DNA of 49,265 bases, from positions 1 through 49,265 of the forward strand of contig CALKNV010000006.1 of assembly GCA_938091935.1 (NCBI GenBank), read 5' to 3'. The stretch is from an uncultured Pseudomonadales bacterium (lineage in GTDB: Bacteria > Pseudomonadota > Gammaproteobacteria > Pseudomonadales > Pseudohongiellaceae). The position numbers and the translations under genes were made by a program. The notes under the pieces are model-generated. The model did not search any database and had not been told where the DNA came from. It saw only the letters and a program-made list of their open reading frames with translations. Below are positions 41,809 through 49,265 of the stretch, piece by piece. How positions within the stretch are numbered: position 1 is the first letter of the stretch; each line of letters begins with the position of its first letter.

Positions 41809-42651
41809 TTACAGTTTCCGCTGCTGGCCAATGGGCATGCGCTCGCGCACCTCGCTTAGCTGCGCCAGATTAATCTCTGCCACTGCCACACCCTCCCCCA
41901 TTTCCAGACTGGCAAGCACATTTCCCCAAGGATCGATAATCATGGAATGCCCCCAGGTTTCGCGTCGCTCATTGTGCCTGCCGCCCTGGGCAGCCGCCAG
42001 AATAAAACTCTGGGTCTCAATAGCTCTGGCGCGTAACAGGGTTGCCCAGTGGGCCTCACCGGTAACCCGGGTGAAGGCAGCCGGCACGGTGATAATCTCG
42101 GCACCCCGTTCCACCAGCGCTCGATAGAGCTCTGGGAAGCGCAAGTCATAGCAAACACTCAACCCGAGCCTGCCGCTAGCAGTAGTGACGACCACTAGCT
42201 CATTGCCGGACTCATAGCTGCGCGACTCAGAATAACTGGCCTGTTGATCAGCAATGGTGACATCAAACAGGTGAATCTTGTCGTAGCGCGCACATTGCTT
42301 ACCCGAGGCATCGAATACCAGGCTTGCCGGCCGCACCCGCTCACGGTCAACCAGGTAGCCTGGTGCATCCGGCGCGACTCCCGGTCGGGAGATTAAGGGT
42401 ATGGTCCCACCCACCAGGGTGATCTGATTGTCCCGAGCCTGTTCAGCAAGGAACACCTGAATCGGCCCGCTGCCCTCAACCTCACCATACTGGCGCATGG
42501 GCCCACCTTCAAGCACCGCGAACACTTCTGGCAACAATACAAGTTTTGCGCCCTGCTGCGATGCTTCGGCAATGAGTCGACCAGCTGTCTGCAGGTTGGC
42601 CTCTAGATCTGCGCCACTAACCATTTGAACCACTGCAACTACATTATCCAT
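41809..42651 (-). CDS. Carbon-nitrogen hydrolase (nitrilase superfamily, Nit/NIT2-like)
   Basis: This is a 280-aa enzyme with the nitrilase catalytic triad: Glu in 'LVLLPEVFAV', Lys in 'YDKIHLFDV' and Cys in 'GLSVCYDLRFPELYR'. The sequence around 'RVTGEAHWATLLRARAIETQ' is that of the bacterial Nit/NIT2 group, some of which hydrolyse deaminated glutathione. It belongs to the rng-yhdP-nit-tldD order of many Gammaproteobacteria, but here a methyltransferase gene is inserted on the opposite strand and no tldD follows. Start ATG 42651. Confidence 0.93.
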   Translation of the reverse strand: MDNVVAVVQMVSGADLEANLQTAGRLIAEASQQGAKLVLLPEVFAVLEGGPMRQYGEVEGSGPIQVFLAEQARDNQITLVGGTIPLISRPGVAPDAPGYLVDRERVRPASLVFDASGKQCARYDKIHLFDVTIADQQASYSESRSYESGNELVVVTTASGRLGLSVCYDLRFPELYRALVERGAEIITVPAAFTRVTGEAHWATLLRARAIETQSFILAAAQGGRHNERRETWGHSMIIDPWGNVLASLEMGEGVAVAEINLAQLSEVRERMPIGQQRKL

Positions 42652-42885
42652 AGCGCGCCGAACCCAAGTTTTTCTTCATACTATGCTTGTCTCTGTCTAT
42701 TGCCTACACTCTAAAGCACCAGGCATAGTTGACTCCAGTGGGGAGATAGCGTTAATTCCCTCAATAAATTCCAGCTAACAGCTCATAGCATCATTGCCTG
42801 ACTATTTGACTCATTGACTAAGTTGAACATTTGCACCCCTGCTATTGGACCAAGCAGGCTAGCCAACCAAGGCACAATTAAACCT

Positions 42886-43545
42886 ATGCCAGCAGCGGAC
42901 GATCAACGCGAGCTTGAGCTCACGATACAGACCTTTGATAAGTACGCACAGCAGTACTGCGATAAATTCGAGTCTTACAAACCCTATATTGAAAGTTACG
43001 AAAAATTCGCTGCACTCTTTACCCCGCGCCATCGTCAAGTACTCGACGCAGCCTGTGGGCCTGGATTGTTTTGTCGTTTGCTTTGGCAGCAAATCCCCAG
43101 ACTGGATATTAAAGGCATTGATCTGGCGCCCGCTATGGTCAACCTGGCTAGAAGCAACTGCCCGGATGCGCAATTTGCGGTTATGGATTGCCGTGACCTT
43201 GACCAGCTTGATGGTCGGTTCGATGCCATTATCAGCGCCTTTTGTTTTCCCTACCTGAACCAGAATGAAGTTACTGAATTCATTCGCTCAGCTGCGGAAA
43301 TGCTAAGTGTCGGCGGCCTGCTATTTATCAGCACCATGGAAGGTCGCTACGAGAATTCTCAATTCAAGCGCCGTAGTGAGGACGAAGGGGTTTTGAATTA
43401 TCTGTATTCAGAATCGTTTATTTCGACCACCCTGATCGAGCAAGGCTTTGTAGTACTGGATCTTTTCCGCCAGAACTACCCTCTGGATAATGCTGAAGCT
43501 GACACCGATCTATTTGTCTTCGCCCGCAAAACGTCAGGGAATTAA
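42886..43545 (+). CDS. Class I SAM-dependent methyltransferase
   Basis: This is a 219-aa methyltransferase. Motif I, 'VLDAACGPGLFCRLL', binds S-adenosylmethionine, 'IKGIDLAPAMVNLA' holds the acidic motif II, 'FAVMDCRDLDQL' motif III and 'FDAIISAFCFPYL' motif IV. It is a methyltransferase-11/25-type enzyme without recognisable substrate domain. ATG 42886 is preferred; the open frame continues to a TTG at 42814 without signals. It is the only plus-strand gene in a conserved minus-strand block, between yhdP and the nitrilase gene, which suggests a later insertion. Confidence 0.88.
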   Translation: MPAADDQRELELTIQTFDKYAQQYCDKFESYKPYIESYEKFAALFTPRHRQVLDAACGPGLFCRLLWQQIPRLDIKGIDLAPAMVNLARSNCPDAQFAVMDCRDLDQLDGRFDAIISAFCFPYLNQNEVTEFIRSAAEMLSVGGLLFISTMEGRYENSQFKRRSEDEGVLNYLYSESFISTTLIEQGFVVLDLFRQNYPLDNAEADTDLFVFARKTSGN

Positions 43546-43556
43546 TCAGTGCAGGC

Positions 43557-46500
43557 CTACTGTGGCAAGGCCGGTGCCGTTTCTGGCGAGCCAAAAGCCT
43601 GTTTAAATTCAGGTTCCAGACCTTCGATAGGTCCGGACAGGGTATATACAGCGCTGGAAAGGCTATCCACCTGATCCCCGAAAATCCGGTCAAAAAGATA
43701 GGCCCCTACCGCCAGCGGGATATTCGCAGTCAACAGACCAATCCACGGTAAGTTATTACTGACCGGAAGCGTCACAAACATTTCGCCATTGATCGACTCC
43801 TCGCCCAGGTCAACTTGCCCGGTAATCTGGTACAGGCTGCTGGGACCAGAAATTACGAGGCGATCTTCGATAGTCAGCAGACCATCATCTAAATCCAGGT
43901 TACCGGTGATCTCATCGAAAGCCAGCCCGCTGCGCAGCAGGTCATCGCTGAAACGCAACCGCTGGAACACCGCAGTCAGATTGATAAAACTCACCAGTCT
44001 CAAGGCGCCACCAGTACCCGAATCACGCAGGAATCGACCATCATCTACTCGCATATCAATACGGCCGCTGAGGTGCTCACTGGAGAAGAAGGCCGGCGTG
44101 CCCGGCCAACCCAATTCAGTGACAAAAACTGCGCGGTCACTCTCGACACTGGGCGCATAGCCATTGGCTTCCAGTACGCCGCTGATATCGTCGGCCATTA
44201 ACACGCCGGTGAGTTCACTGCTGTGTTCAACGCCATCGTAGAACCAGCTAAAATGCGGCTCGAGGTACTCAAAAGCCTCATCGTGCTCGTCGCGTCCCAG
44301 CCGCAGTCCCCTGAAATCGAAATTTATGTCATGGAACTCGGCGCCAATACCGGTGGGTGTAAGGGTAAAAGCCCAACTGCCAAACTGTCTGTCACCGATA
44401 TCAAATTCATCGGTCTCAAACAGCATGAGCGGTAGCTCTCTTGGGTCCAGACCGATCAACGGGTCCTCGCGCTCTTCGTCTTCGTTACGGTCACCCCCTG
44501 CGTCAGTCGCCGAGACAGCCGCCGCGGGCGTTTGCTCGGCCACCTCAGATTCAGCCACATCTCCAGCCACACCCAGGGCCACCGCTGAGGATTCTATTTC
44601 CTCTGTTTCATCGCCCGGCAAGCGCAGATACTCCAAATCAACCTGCAGGTAATAGTCGTTGTCGTAGGGAATGACGACTTCTCCCTGCACTGCATCGCTA
44701 GTGACCCGGGTTAACCAACCCGCAGCGGCAGAAGAAGGCTCCATTCTGAAGCTCACCTCGGGGAGTTCTTCCCCGTACAGAGAAAAAACATCTGATTGGA
44801 TATCAACAAATGCAATGGTGCTGCCAAGGTCAGATGTGGATTCATTGGCATTCCCCATGCTGGTAATCAAGTTTACCCAGGGTTCGAGATCAAAGCGCTC
44901 GATACTGCCAAGGATCGCCAAACCCGCAGTTTCATTGTCAGCCAGCTGCTCCATACTGCTGTCTTGCTCACCGATTACCACCAGCCCATCAGTGATGATA
45001 CTGTCATCAATATCCAGCAAGAAACGCAGATCGTTACCTAGCGCACCGCTGACACCCTGTTGCGTCCCGTCAAAGGCCAGATTGAGAGTGAGTGGCATTT
45101 GCAACTCGTTCGTCTTGTTAAAAGGCTCCGGCAGATCCATGGTGACACCCATGAGATCTGATTCGATTTGCAGCACATTCGCAGCGCTTGCATCGGGGCG
45201 CTGATCGATGGTCACCCTTGCGTCATAGACAAATTCACCGCCCATTTTAGCCAGCAGGCCTCTAACAAACTCGCTTTGCCGCGGCCAGGCAATCATCTCC
45301 TCTGGCGTAGAAGAACCACTCCCCTCGATCACAATCGTCTCAATATCACCTGCTTCTCCGGTCGAGGACAGCGCCACTTCAACCCCGGCACCAAACAACT
45401 GGCCACTGAGTTCAGTAGGTTCCAGGCCAGTGCGGGTATCGAACACGATAGGGCCCGAGAGCTGACTCACGGACAGGTCAAAATCAGGTATCACCAGATT
45501 GTTTTCAGCCATCCGCATGTCGAGCCGTATCTCGGTCTCAGCGCCGTCCTGGTCCAAAGGAACGATGACTTCAACGTCCGCAGTGAATCCACCTTCTGCC
45601 TGCCAGGTAGAGAAGGTTTCCTGCAGGCCGCCACCCAGAGGCGCGGCCTGAATGTAATCCAGACCCTGGGACGTTAGTCCGGAAGCGGCTCCCGTCACGG
45701 TAATCATGTTCTGCCCTGCCTCATTACGCCGGACGATGCCGGTGGCAGTCTCCATCTGCATGCCAAGACTGCTGCCACTATCTACCTGCACGTCGATATT
45801 ATTGTCATCGGTGACCACGGTTGCGGTCAGGGCTTCGAGATTCGGAAAATCATCACTGAAGTTGACCTGTCCGTTTTCGAGCTGCCAGTAGCTCTGAAAT
45901 GTTTTGGTCTCAGGAGGCGACCCTCCCACGGTGGAGCCACGATATAAAATTCCACTGTTGTAGATATCACCTTCAACAATGGCCTGCTCCAGAAACTGCA
46001 TGGTATTGCGTAGGCTCTGGTTTATGTTCGGTCCATCCGGCAGGTATAGAGTTTTTTGGGCGGCATCGACCCGATCTGCGCCCACCACGAGATCCAGACT
46101 CGCGTCTCGGCTGCCATCCGGAAAGCGCTGGGTAATTGAAGTAAACTGGACATTGCCGTCCACGGCTTCGGACTCGGCAACAATTCTGCTGCTGACCAAC
46201 TTGACTCGCTGTCCATTGCTCAGATCGACATCAATCAACAGACGCCCATTCACATAGCTGTAATCCCAGATTCGGGTAAAGGTCGCCGGGATGTTCATGC
46301 TGAAATCATTTGAATCCACTTCCGCCAACCCGGTTAGCCGCTGCGCTGCCTGGTCGAAGTCGATCTCTACATATCCATCGATACCCCATATATTGGGAGA
46401 GTTTCTAACCGACCCAACCTGGCCATCCACCACATTGCTTCGCAGTGAGATAATGTCATCCGCGGTATCCGTTAGCGGCATGCTCAGACTGAAATTCTCC

Positions 46501-47642
46501 AGCGCACCATCAGGGTTGAAGCCCTGAAGTTCAGTCACGGCGTTATCCGACAGGACTCCGCTATCCAGGGCCAGCCTGGCCAGCATACCCAATTCGATGC
46601 GATCGGCACGCACATTGAGAATCCTTTCAGGCGCCAGGTAAATATGAGCATTGAATGCGCGCCAGAACTCCTCTCTATAGTTTATCGACATGTCCGCCAG
46701 TGCGATTTCCCAATGATCTCTGGCTATGCCCCGGGCCAGTCTGGCCTTACCCTGCAGATTCTCAAGCTGTAGCGGCTCACCCTCAAGCAAGCTAATTGTG
46801 ACACCAGGTACCTCTAACTCAATATTTGCAGCAAGTATTTCGCCATCTTCCAGGTTCAACCAAGCCTGACCCCCACCCTGCAGACTCTCTATCGCTACCT
46901 GCCCCAAGTCCTGCTCGGCGAACAGCCTGGAGTAATCCGAGTTCGGCACATTGACATGTAGCGTCCCGGAAGCTTCATCCAGCGAATCCCCCTGCACTTC
47001 AAACGAGAAAGCGAGCTGCTCAGCATTGCCTTCCAGATTGGCATTAACATGCAAAAAGTGATTATCGCCCTGGTTCTGGAACGTCGCCACGCCGTTAACG
47101 AGGCTAAGGCGATCACCACTGCGGGTGAGCACGTTGATTCCCACATCGGTCAGATCAAGGCGCGTAAAACTAAGAAAAGTCTGGTAGAGCGAATTGAGAT
47201 CCACTGGATCACCACCACCTGCGGCATTCACCCCGGTCAGTTGCCAACTGCCGTCGTCATTCTGTGAAATGTCGACGGCAAGACTTTCAATGACGAATTC
47301 TTCGAGCACCCAGCGCCGCTGCCAGACTGAACGCGGCATATCCACAATGATATTTGCGCGGGCAAAGCGCAGAGCAGCGCCAGGCAGTTCCTCGCTCACG
47401 GCAAGATGCAAACCATCAATCTGCACCATGGGATTAAATCCAGTAAAACTACCGGCAAGGGATTCCACGGATACGGGTATGCCGGTGCTTTGCTGAATCT
47501 GGTCTTCGAGAAAGGAAGCGTAGCGCGAAATAGCAGGCATGAACTGTCGCCCGGCAGACACATAAGCTGCGAGCAACACCACTGACACGACCACCAGCAA
47601 GAGCAGCTGTTGATAAACTTTCTTCAGAATCGTGGCAAACAT
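43557..47642 (-). CDS. yhdP: YhdP family AsmA-like envelope protein
   Basis: This 1361-aa giant has an N-terminal inner-membrane helix ('QLLLLVVVSVVLLAAYV') followed by a long periplasmic beta-rich body of the AsmA/DUF3971 type and a C-terminal AsmA2-like part ending near 'GEMFVTLPVSNNLPWIGLL'. YhdP with TamB and YdbH bridges the envelope and helps phospholipids reach the outer membrane. Length fits the family (about 1270 in E. coli). A low-complexity acidic stretch ('DRNEDEEREDP', near residue 1060) lies in the body and may be an inserted linker. It follows rng after about 140 nt on the same strand. No strong ribosome binding site is seen. Confidence 0.92.
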   Translation of the reverse strand: MFATILKKVYQQLLLLVVVSVVLLAAYVSAGRQFMPAISRYASFLEDQIQQSTGIPVSVESLAGSFTGFNPMVQIDGLHLAVSEELPGAALRFARANIIVDMPRSVWQRRWVLEEFVIESLAVDISQNDDGSWQLTGVNAAGGGDPVDLNSLYQTFLSFTRLDLTDVGINVLTRSGDRLSLVNGVATFQNQGDNHFLHVNANLEGNAEQLAFSFEVQGDSLDEASGTLHVNVPNSDYSRLFAEQDLGQVAIESLQGGGQAWLNLEDGEILAANIELEVPGVTISLLEGEPLQLENLQGKARLARGIARDHWEIALADMSINYREEFWRAFNAHIYLAPERILNVRADRIELGMLARLALDSGVLSDNAVTELQGFNPDGALENFSLSMPLTDTADDIISLRSNVVDGQVGSVRNSPNIWGIDGYVEIDFDQAAQRLTGLAEVDSNDFSMNIPATFTRIWDYSYVNGRLLIDVDLSNGQRVKLVSSRIVAESEAVDGNVQFTSITQRFPDGSRDASLDLVVGADRVDAAQKTLYLPDGPNINQSLRNTMQFLEQAIVEGDIYNSGILYRGSTVGGSPPETKTFQSYWQLENGQVNFSDDFPNLEALTATVVTDDNNIDVQVDSGSSLGMQMETATGIVRRNEAGQNMITVTGAASGLTSQGLDYIQAAPLGGGLQETFSTWQAEGGFTADVEVIVPLDQDGAETEIRLDMRMAENNLVIPDFDLSVSQLSGPIVFDTRTGLEPTELSGQLFGAGVEVALSSTGEAGDIETIVIEGSGSSTPEEMIAWPRQSEFVRGLLAKMGGEFVYDARVTIDQRPDASAANVLQIESDLMGVTMDLPEPFNKTNELQMPLTLNLAFDGTQQGVSGALGNDLRFLLDIDDSIITDGLVVIGEQDSSMEQLADNETAGLAILGSIERFDLEPWVNLITSMGNANESTSDLGSTIAFVDIQSDVFSLYGEELPEVSFRMEPSSAAAGWLTRVTSDAVQGEVVIPYDNDYYLQVDLEYLRLPGDETEEIESSAVALGVAGDVAESEVAEQTPAAAVSATDAGGDRNEDEEREDPLIGLDPRELPLMLFETDEFDIGDRQFGSWAFTLTPTGIGAEFHDINFDFRGLRLGRDEHDEAFEYLEPHFSWFYDGVEHSSELTGVLMADDISGVLEANGYAPSVESDRAVFVTELGWPGTPAFFSSEHLSGRIDMRVDDGRFLRDSGTGGALRLVSFINLTAVFQRLRFSDDLLRSGLAFDEITGNLDLDDGLLTIEDRLVISGPSSLYQITGQVDLGEESINGEMFVTLPVSNNLPWIGLLTANIPLAVGAYLFDRIFGDQVDSLSSAVYTLSGPIEGLEPEFKQAFGSPETAPALPQ

Positions 47643-47783
47643 TTCAAAGTTACTGTCAGGAGCGCTTGCTCATAGAGTCAGGGAAAGGAACGCTAGTCTG
47701 AATCCGGCGCGGTCCAATCCCATATATAGCCTGGGTTTGCTTAACAGGAACTTAAATCAGACCGGGAAGCGATACCTCGGGCC

Positions 47784-49262
47784 TTAAGTCAAGACCACAT
47801 CGAACTGTTCCTGAGTATACATAGGTTCCACTTCGAATTTGACTGTCTTACCGATTAATTCCTGCAGTCCAGCCAAGGTGTCAGATTCCTCATCCAGCAA
47901 CCTGTCCACCACGCCCTGTGAGGCCGTAACTAAAAGAACATCGTTCTCATAGGCCCGGGCGACCCTGAGGATTTCCCTGAATATCTCGTAGCAGATTGTC
48001 TCTGGCGATTTCAAAGTGCCGCGACCTTCACATATGGGACAGTAACTATTGAGAATCTGACCCAGACTTTCACGGGTACGCTTGCGGGTCATTTCAATCA
48101 AACCCAATTGTGAGATACCGGTGATGGTGGTACGGGCATGATCCTTCTCCAGAGCTTTGGTGAACGTGCGCTGCACCTGGCGCTGGTGCTCTGGGTCAAT
48201 CATATCGATAAAATCGATGATGATGATGCCGCCGAGATTTCGAACCCTCAGCTGTCGAGCAATAGAGGTGGCCGCTTCGAGATTGGTCTTCAGGATGGTC
48301 TCGGCGTGATTCCGGCTGCCCAGGTAGGCCCCGGTATTTACATCGATAGTGGTCATGGCCTCGGTTTGATCTATGATGAGGTCACCACCTGACTTGAGCT
48401 TCACACTGCGCCCAAGGCCCTTGTTGATTTCGTCCTCAACGCCGTACAAATCAAAGATTGGGCGTTCACCACTGTACGGCTCTACCTGGGTTTGCAGTTC
48501 CGGCACATAGTCTGCCAGGAACTGACAGATTTCACCGAACGTCGCCTGGTTGTCGACCCGGATCTTTTCCACTTCGGGGCGAATCAAATCGCGCACGGTG
48601 CGCATATAAAGTGGCACTTCACGGTAAACCGCCTTAATACCTTCCTTGCGCTGTATACGCTCTTCAACCTTGGTCCACAGCCGCTTGAGATAGCGAATAT
48701 CCTCCACCATTTCCTCGGCGCTGGCGCCTTCGGCTGCGGTACGAATGATGAATCCGCCGCGACCATCCCATTGCTCCTTATCAAGCACGGATTGCAGCAG
48801 TTCCAATAGCCGTTCACGCTCTACCTCATCTTCCAGGCGCTGGGATATGCCCAGGTGTTTGCTGCGCGGCATGTATACCAGATTTCGCGAAGGCAACGTC
48901 AGATGTGTGGTCAGCCGAGCGCCTTTGCTGCTGATCGCGTCCTTGGCCACCTGCACCACGATGTCTTGTCCTTCTCGCAGGGTTTCCTTAATCGGTGCAG
49001 GCGTCTCATCACGCACCTCATAACCGTCTGCATCAATTGCGGAAATATCGGAGTTATGAATGAAGGCGGCACGATCCAGACCGATATCAACAAAGGCAGC
49101 TTCCATTCCGGGCATCACTCGCACGACCTTGCCCCTAAACACGTCACCGACATAGCCACGCTTGTTGTGACGTTCGATGAATATTTCCTGCAGTAGCCCG
49201 TTCTCGATCAGGGCAACTCGGGTTTCCATCAGGGTGACATTAATCAGTATTTCTTCGCTCAT
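47784..49262 (-). CDS. rng: Ribonuclease G
   Basis: This 492-aa endoribonuclease matures 16S rRNA 5' ends and degrades mRNA. It has an S1-like RNA-binding domain near residues 37-110 ('RGYVGDVFRGKVVRVMPGM'), an RNase E/G catalytic domain with metal ligands in 'TTIDVNTGAYLG' and 'IIIIDFIDMIDPEHQ', and the zinc-link 'CPICEGRG', which holds the dimer. The C-terminal end is short, as in RNase G rather than RNase E. The ATG at 49262 is only 3 bases from the window edge, so its promoter lies outside. It heads the rng-yhdP block. Confidence 0.95.
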   Translation of the reverse strand: MSEEILINVTLMETRVALIENGLLQEIFIERHNKRGYVGDVFRGKVVRVMPGMEAAFVDIGLDRAAFIHNSDISAIDADGYEVRDETPAPIKETLREGQDIVVQVAKDAISSKGARLTTHLTLPSRNLVYMPRSKHLGISQRLEDEVERERLLELLQSVLDKEQWDGRGGFIIRTAAEGASAEEMVEDIRYLKRLWTKVEERIQRKEGIKAVYREVPLYMRTVRDLIRPEVEKIRVDNQATFGEICQFLADYVPELQTQVEPYSGERPIFDLYGVEDEINKGLGRSVKLKSGGDLIIDQTEAMTTIDVNTGAYLGSRNHAETILKTNLEAATSIARQLRVRNLGGIIIIDFIDMIDPEHQRQVQRTFTKALEKDHARTTITGISQLGLIEMTRKRTRESLGQILNSYCPICEGRGTLKSPETICYEIFREILRVARAYENDVLLVTASQGVVDRLLDEESDTLAGLQELIGKTVKFEVEPMYTQEQFDVVLT

Positions 49263-49265
49263 AGT

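Noticed and set aside
1..49265. Mobile elements, CRISPR arrays, tRNA or rRNA genes, phage defence systems
   Set aside because: I found no transposase, integrase, regularly spaced repeats, cloverleaf-like sequence or known defence gene in the window.

Overview
The window looks like chromosomal DNA of a free-living, probably marine or aquatic gammaproteobacterium. Three things point there: a right-hand block of rng, yhdP and a nitrilase-family gene in the order usual for Gammaproteobacteria; an FNR/ANR regulator with the four cluster cysteines of that group; and many lipid and acyl-CoA genes plus an uncharacterised secreted-protein family that I associate with marine gammaproteobacteria. The exact order or family cannot be read from this window. 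I see no rRNA, tRNA, CRISPR array, transposase or phage gene.

Region 1 (1-8.9 kb) is a stress and anoxia-survival island: a small heat shock protein, four universal stress protein (Usp) genes, a Kv-type potassium channel with a zinc-ribbon tail, a DksA/TraR-like zinc protein, an EEP-family phosphatase/nuclease with a cardiolipin synthase, and an FNR-type oxygen sensor. FNR/ANR-like boxes (TTGAC-N4-GTCAA and TTGAC-N4-ATCAA, plus a weaker one) sit in front of three of these transcripts, at spacings that fit class II activation. One Usp gene carries a single in-frame amber codon at codon 38.

Region 2 (9-16.7 kb) has a membrane/spermidine-synthase-like gene pair. Next is a five-gene minus-strand operon with two acyl-CoA dehydrogenases, a histidine phosphatase, an APH-type kinase and an SDR dehydrogenase. 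A Pal-like OmpA lipoprotein is divergent from it.

Region 3 (16.7-29.9 kb) is mixed metabolism: an HSL-type esterase, a DUF4105/Lnb-like membrane protein, an uncharacterised secreted protein, a TfoX-N protein, a ThDP enzyme, a sodium:solute symporter, an amidohydrolase, a HAD phosphatase, a patatin/GNAT/small lipoprotein/thioesterase operon and an MFS transporter.

Region 4 (30-41.8 kb) holds an oxidoreductase-SelD fusion, a TPR protein, a PF10023-type metallopeptidase, YjbQ, a glutamine cyclotransferase and a HIT hydrolase. It also has an mtnA plus aldolase/dehydrogenase fusion pair that resembles a DHAP-shunt (5'-methylthioadenosine/5'-deoxyadenosine salvage) module, an orphan ExbD, a TetR regulator and a DUF445 membrane protein.

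Region 5 (41.8-49.3 kb) is the conserved rng-yhdP-nitrilase block with a SAM methyltransferase gene inserted on the opposite strand.

No single exotic system stands out. The best candidates for follow-up are the FNR-box stress island with its amber-interrupted Usp gene, the mtnA/aldolase-SDR pair, the Lnb-like protein and two intergenic stretches closed by orphan terminators.
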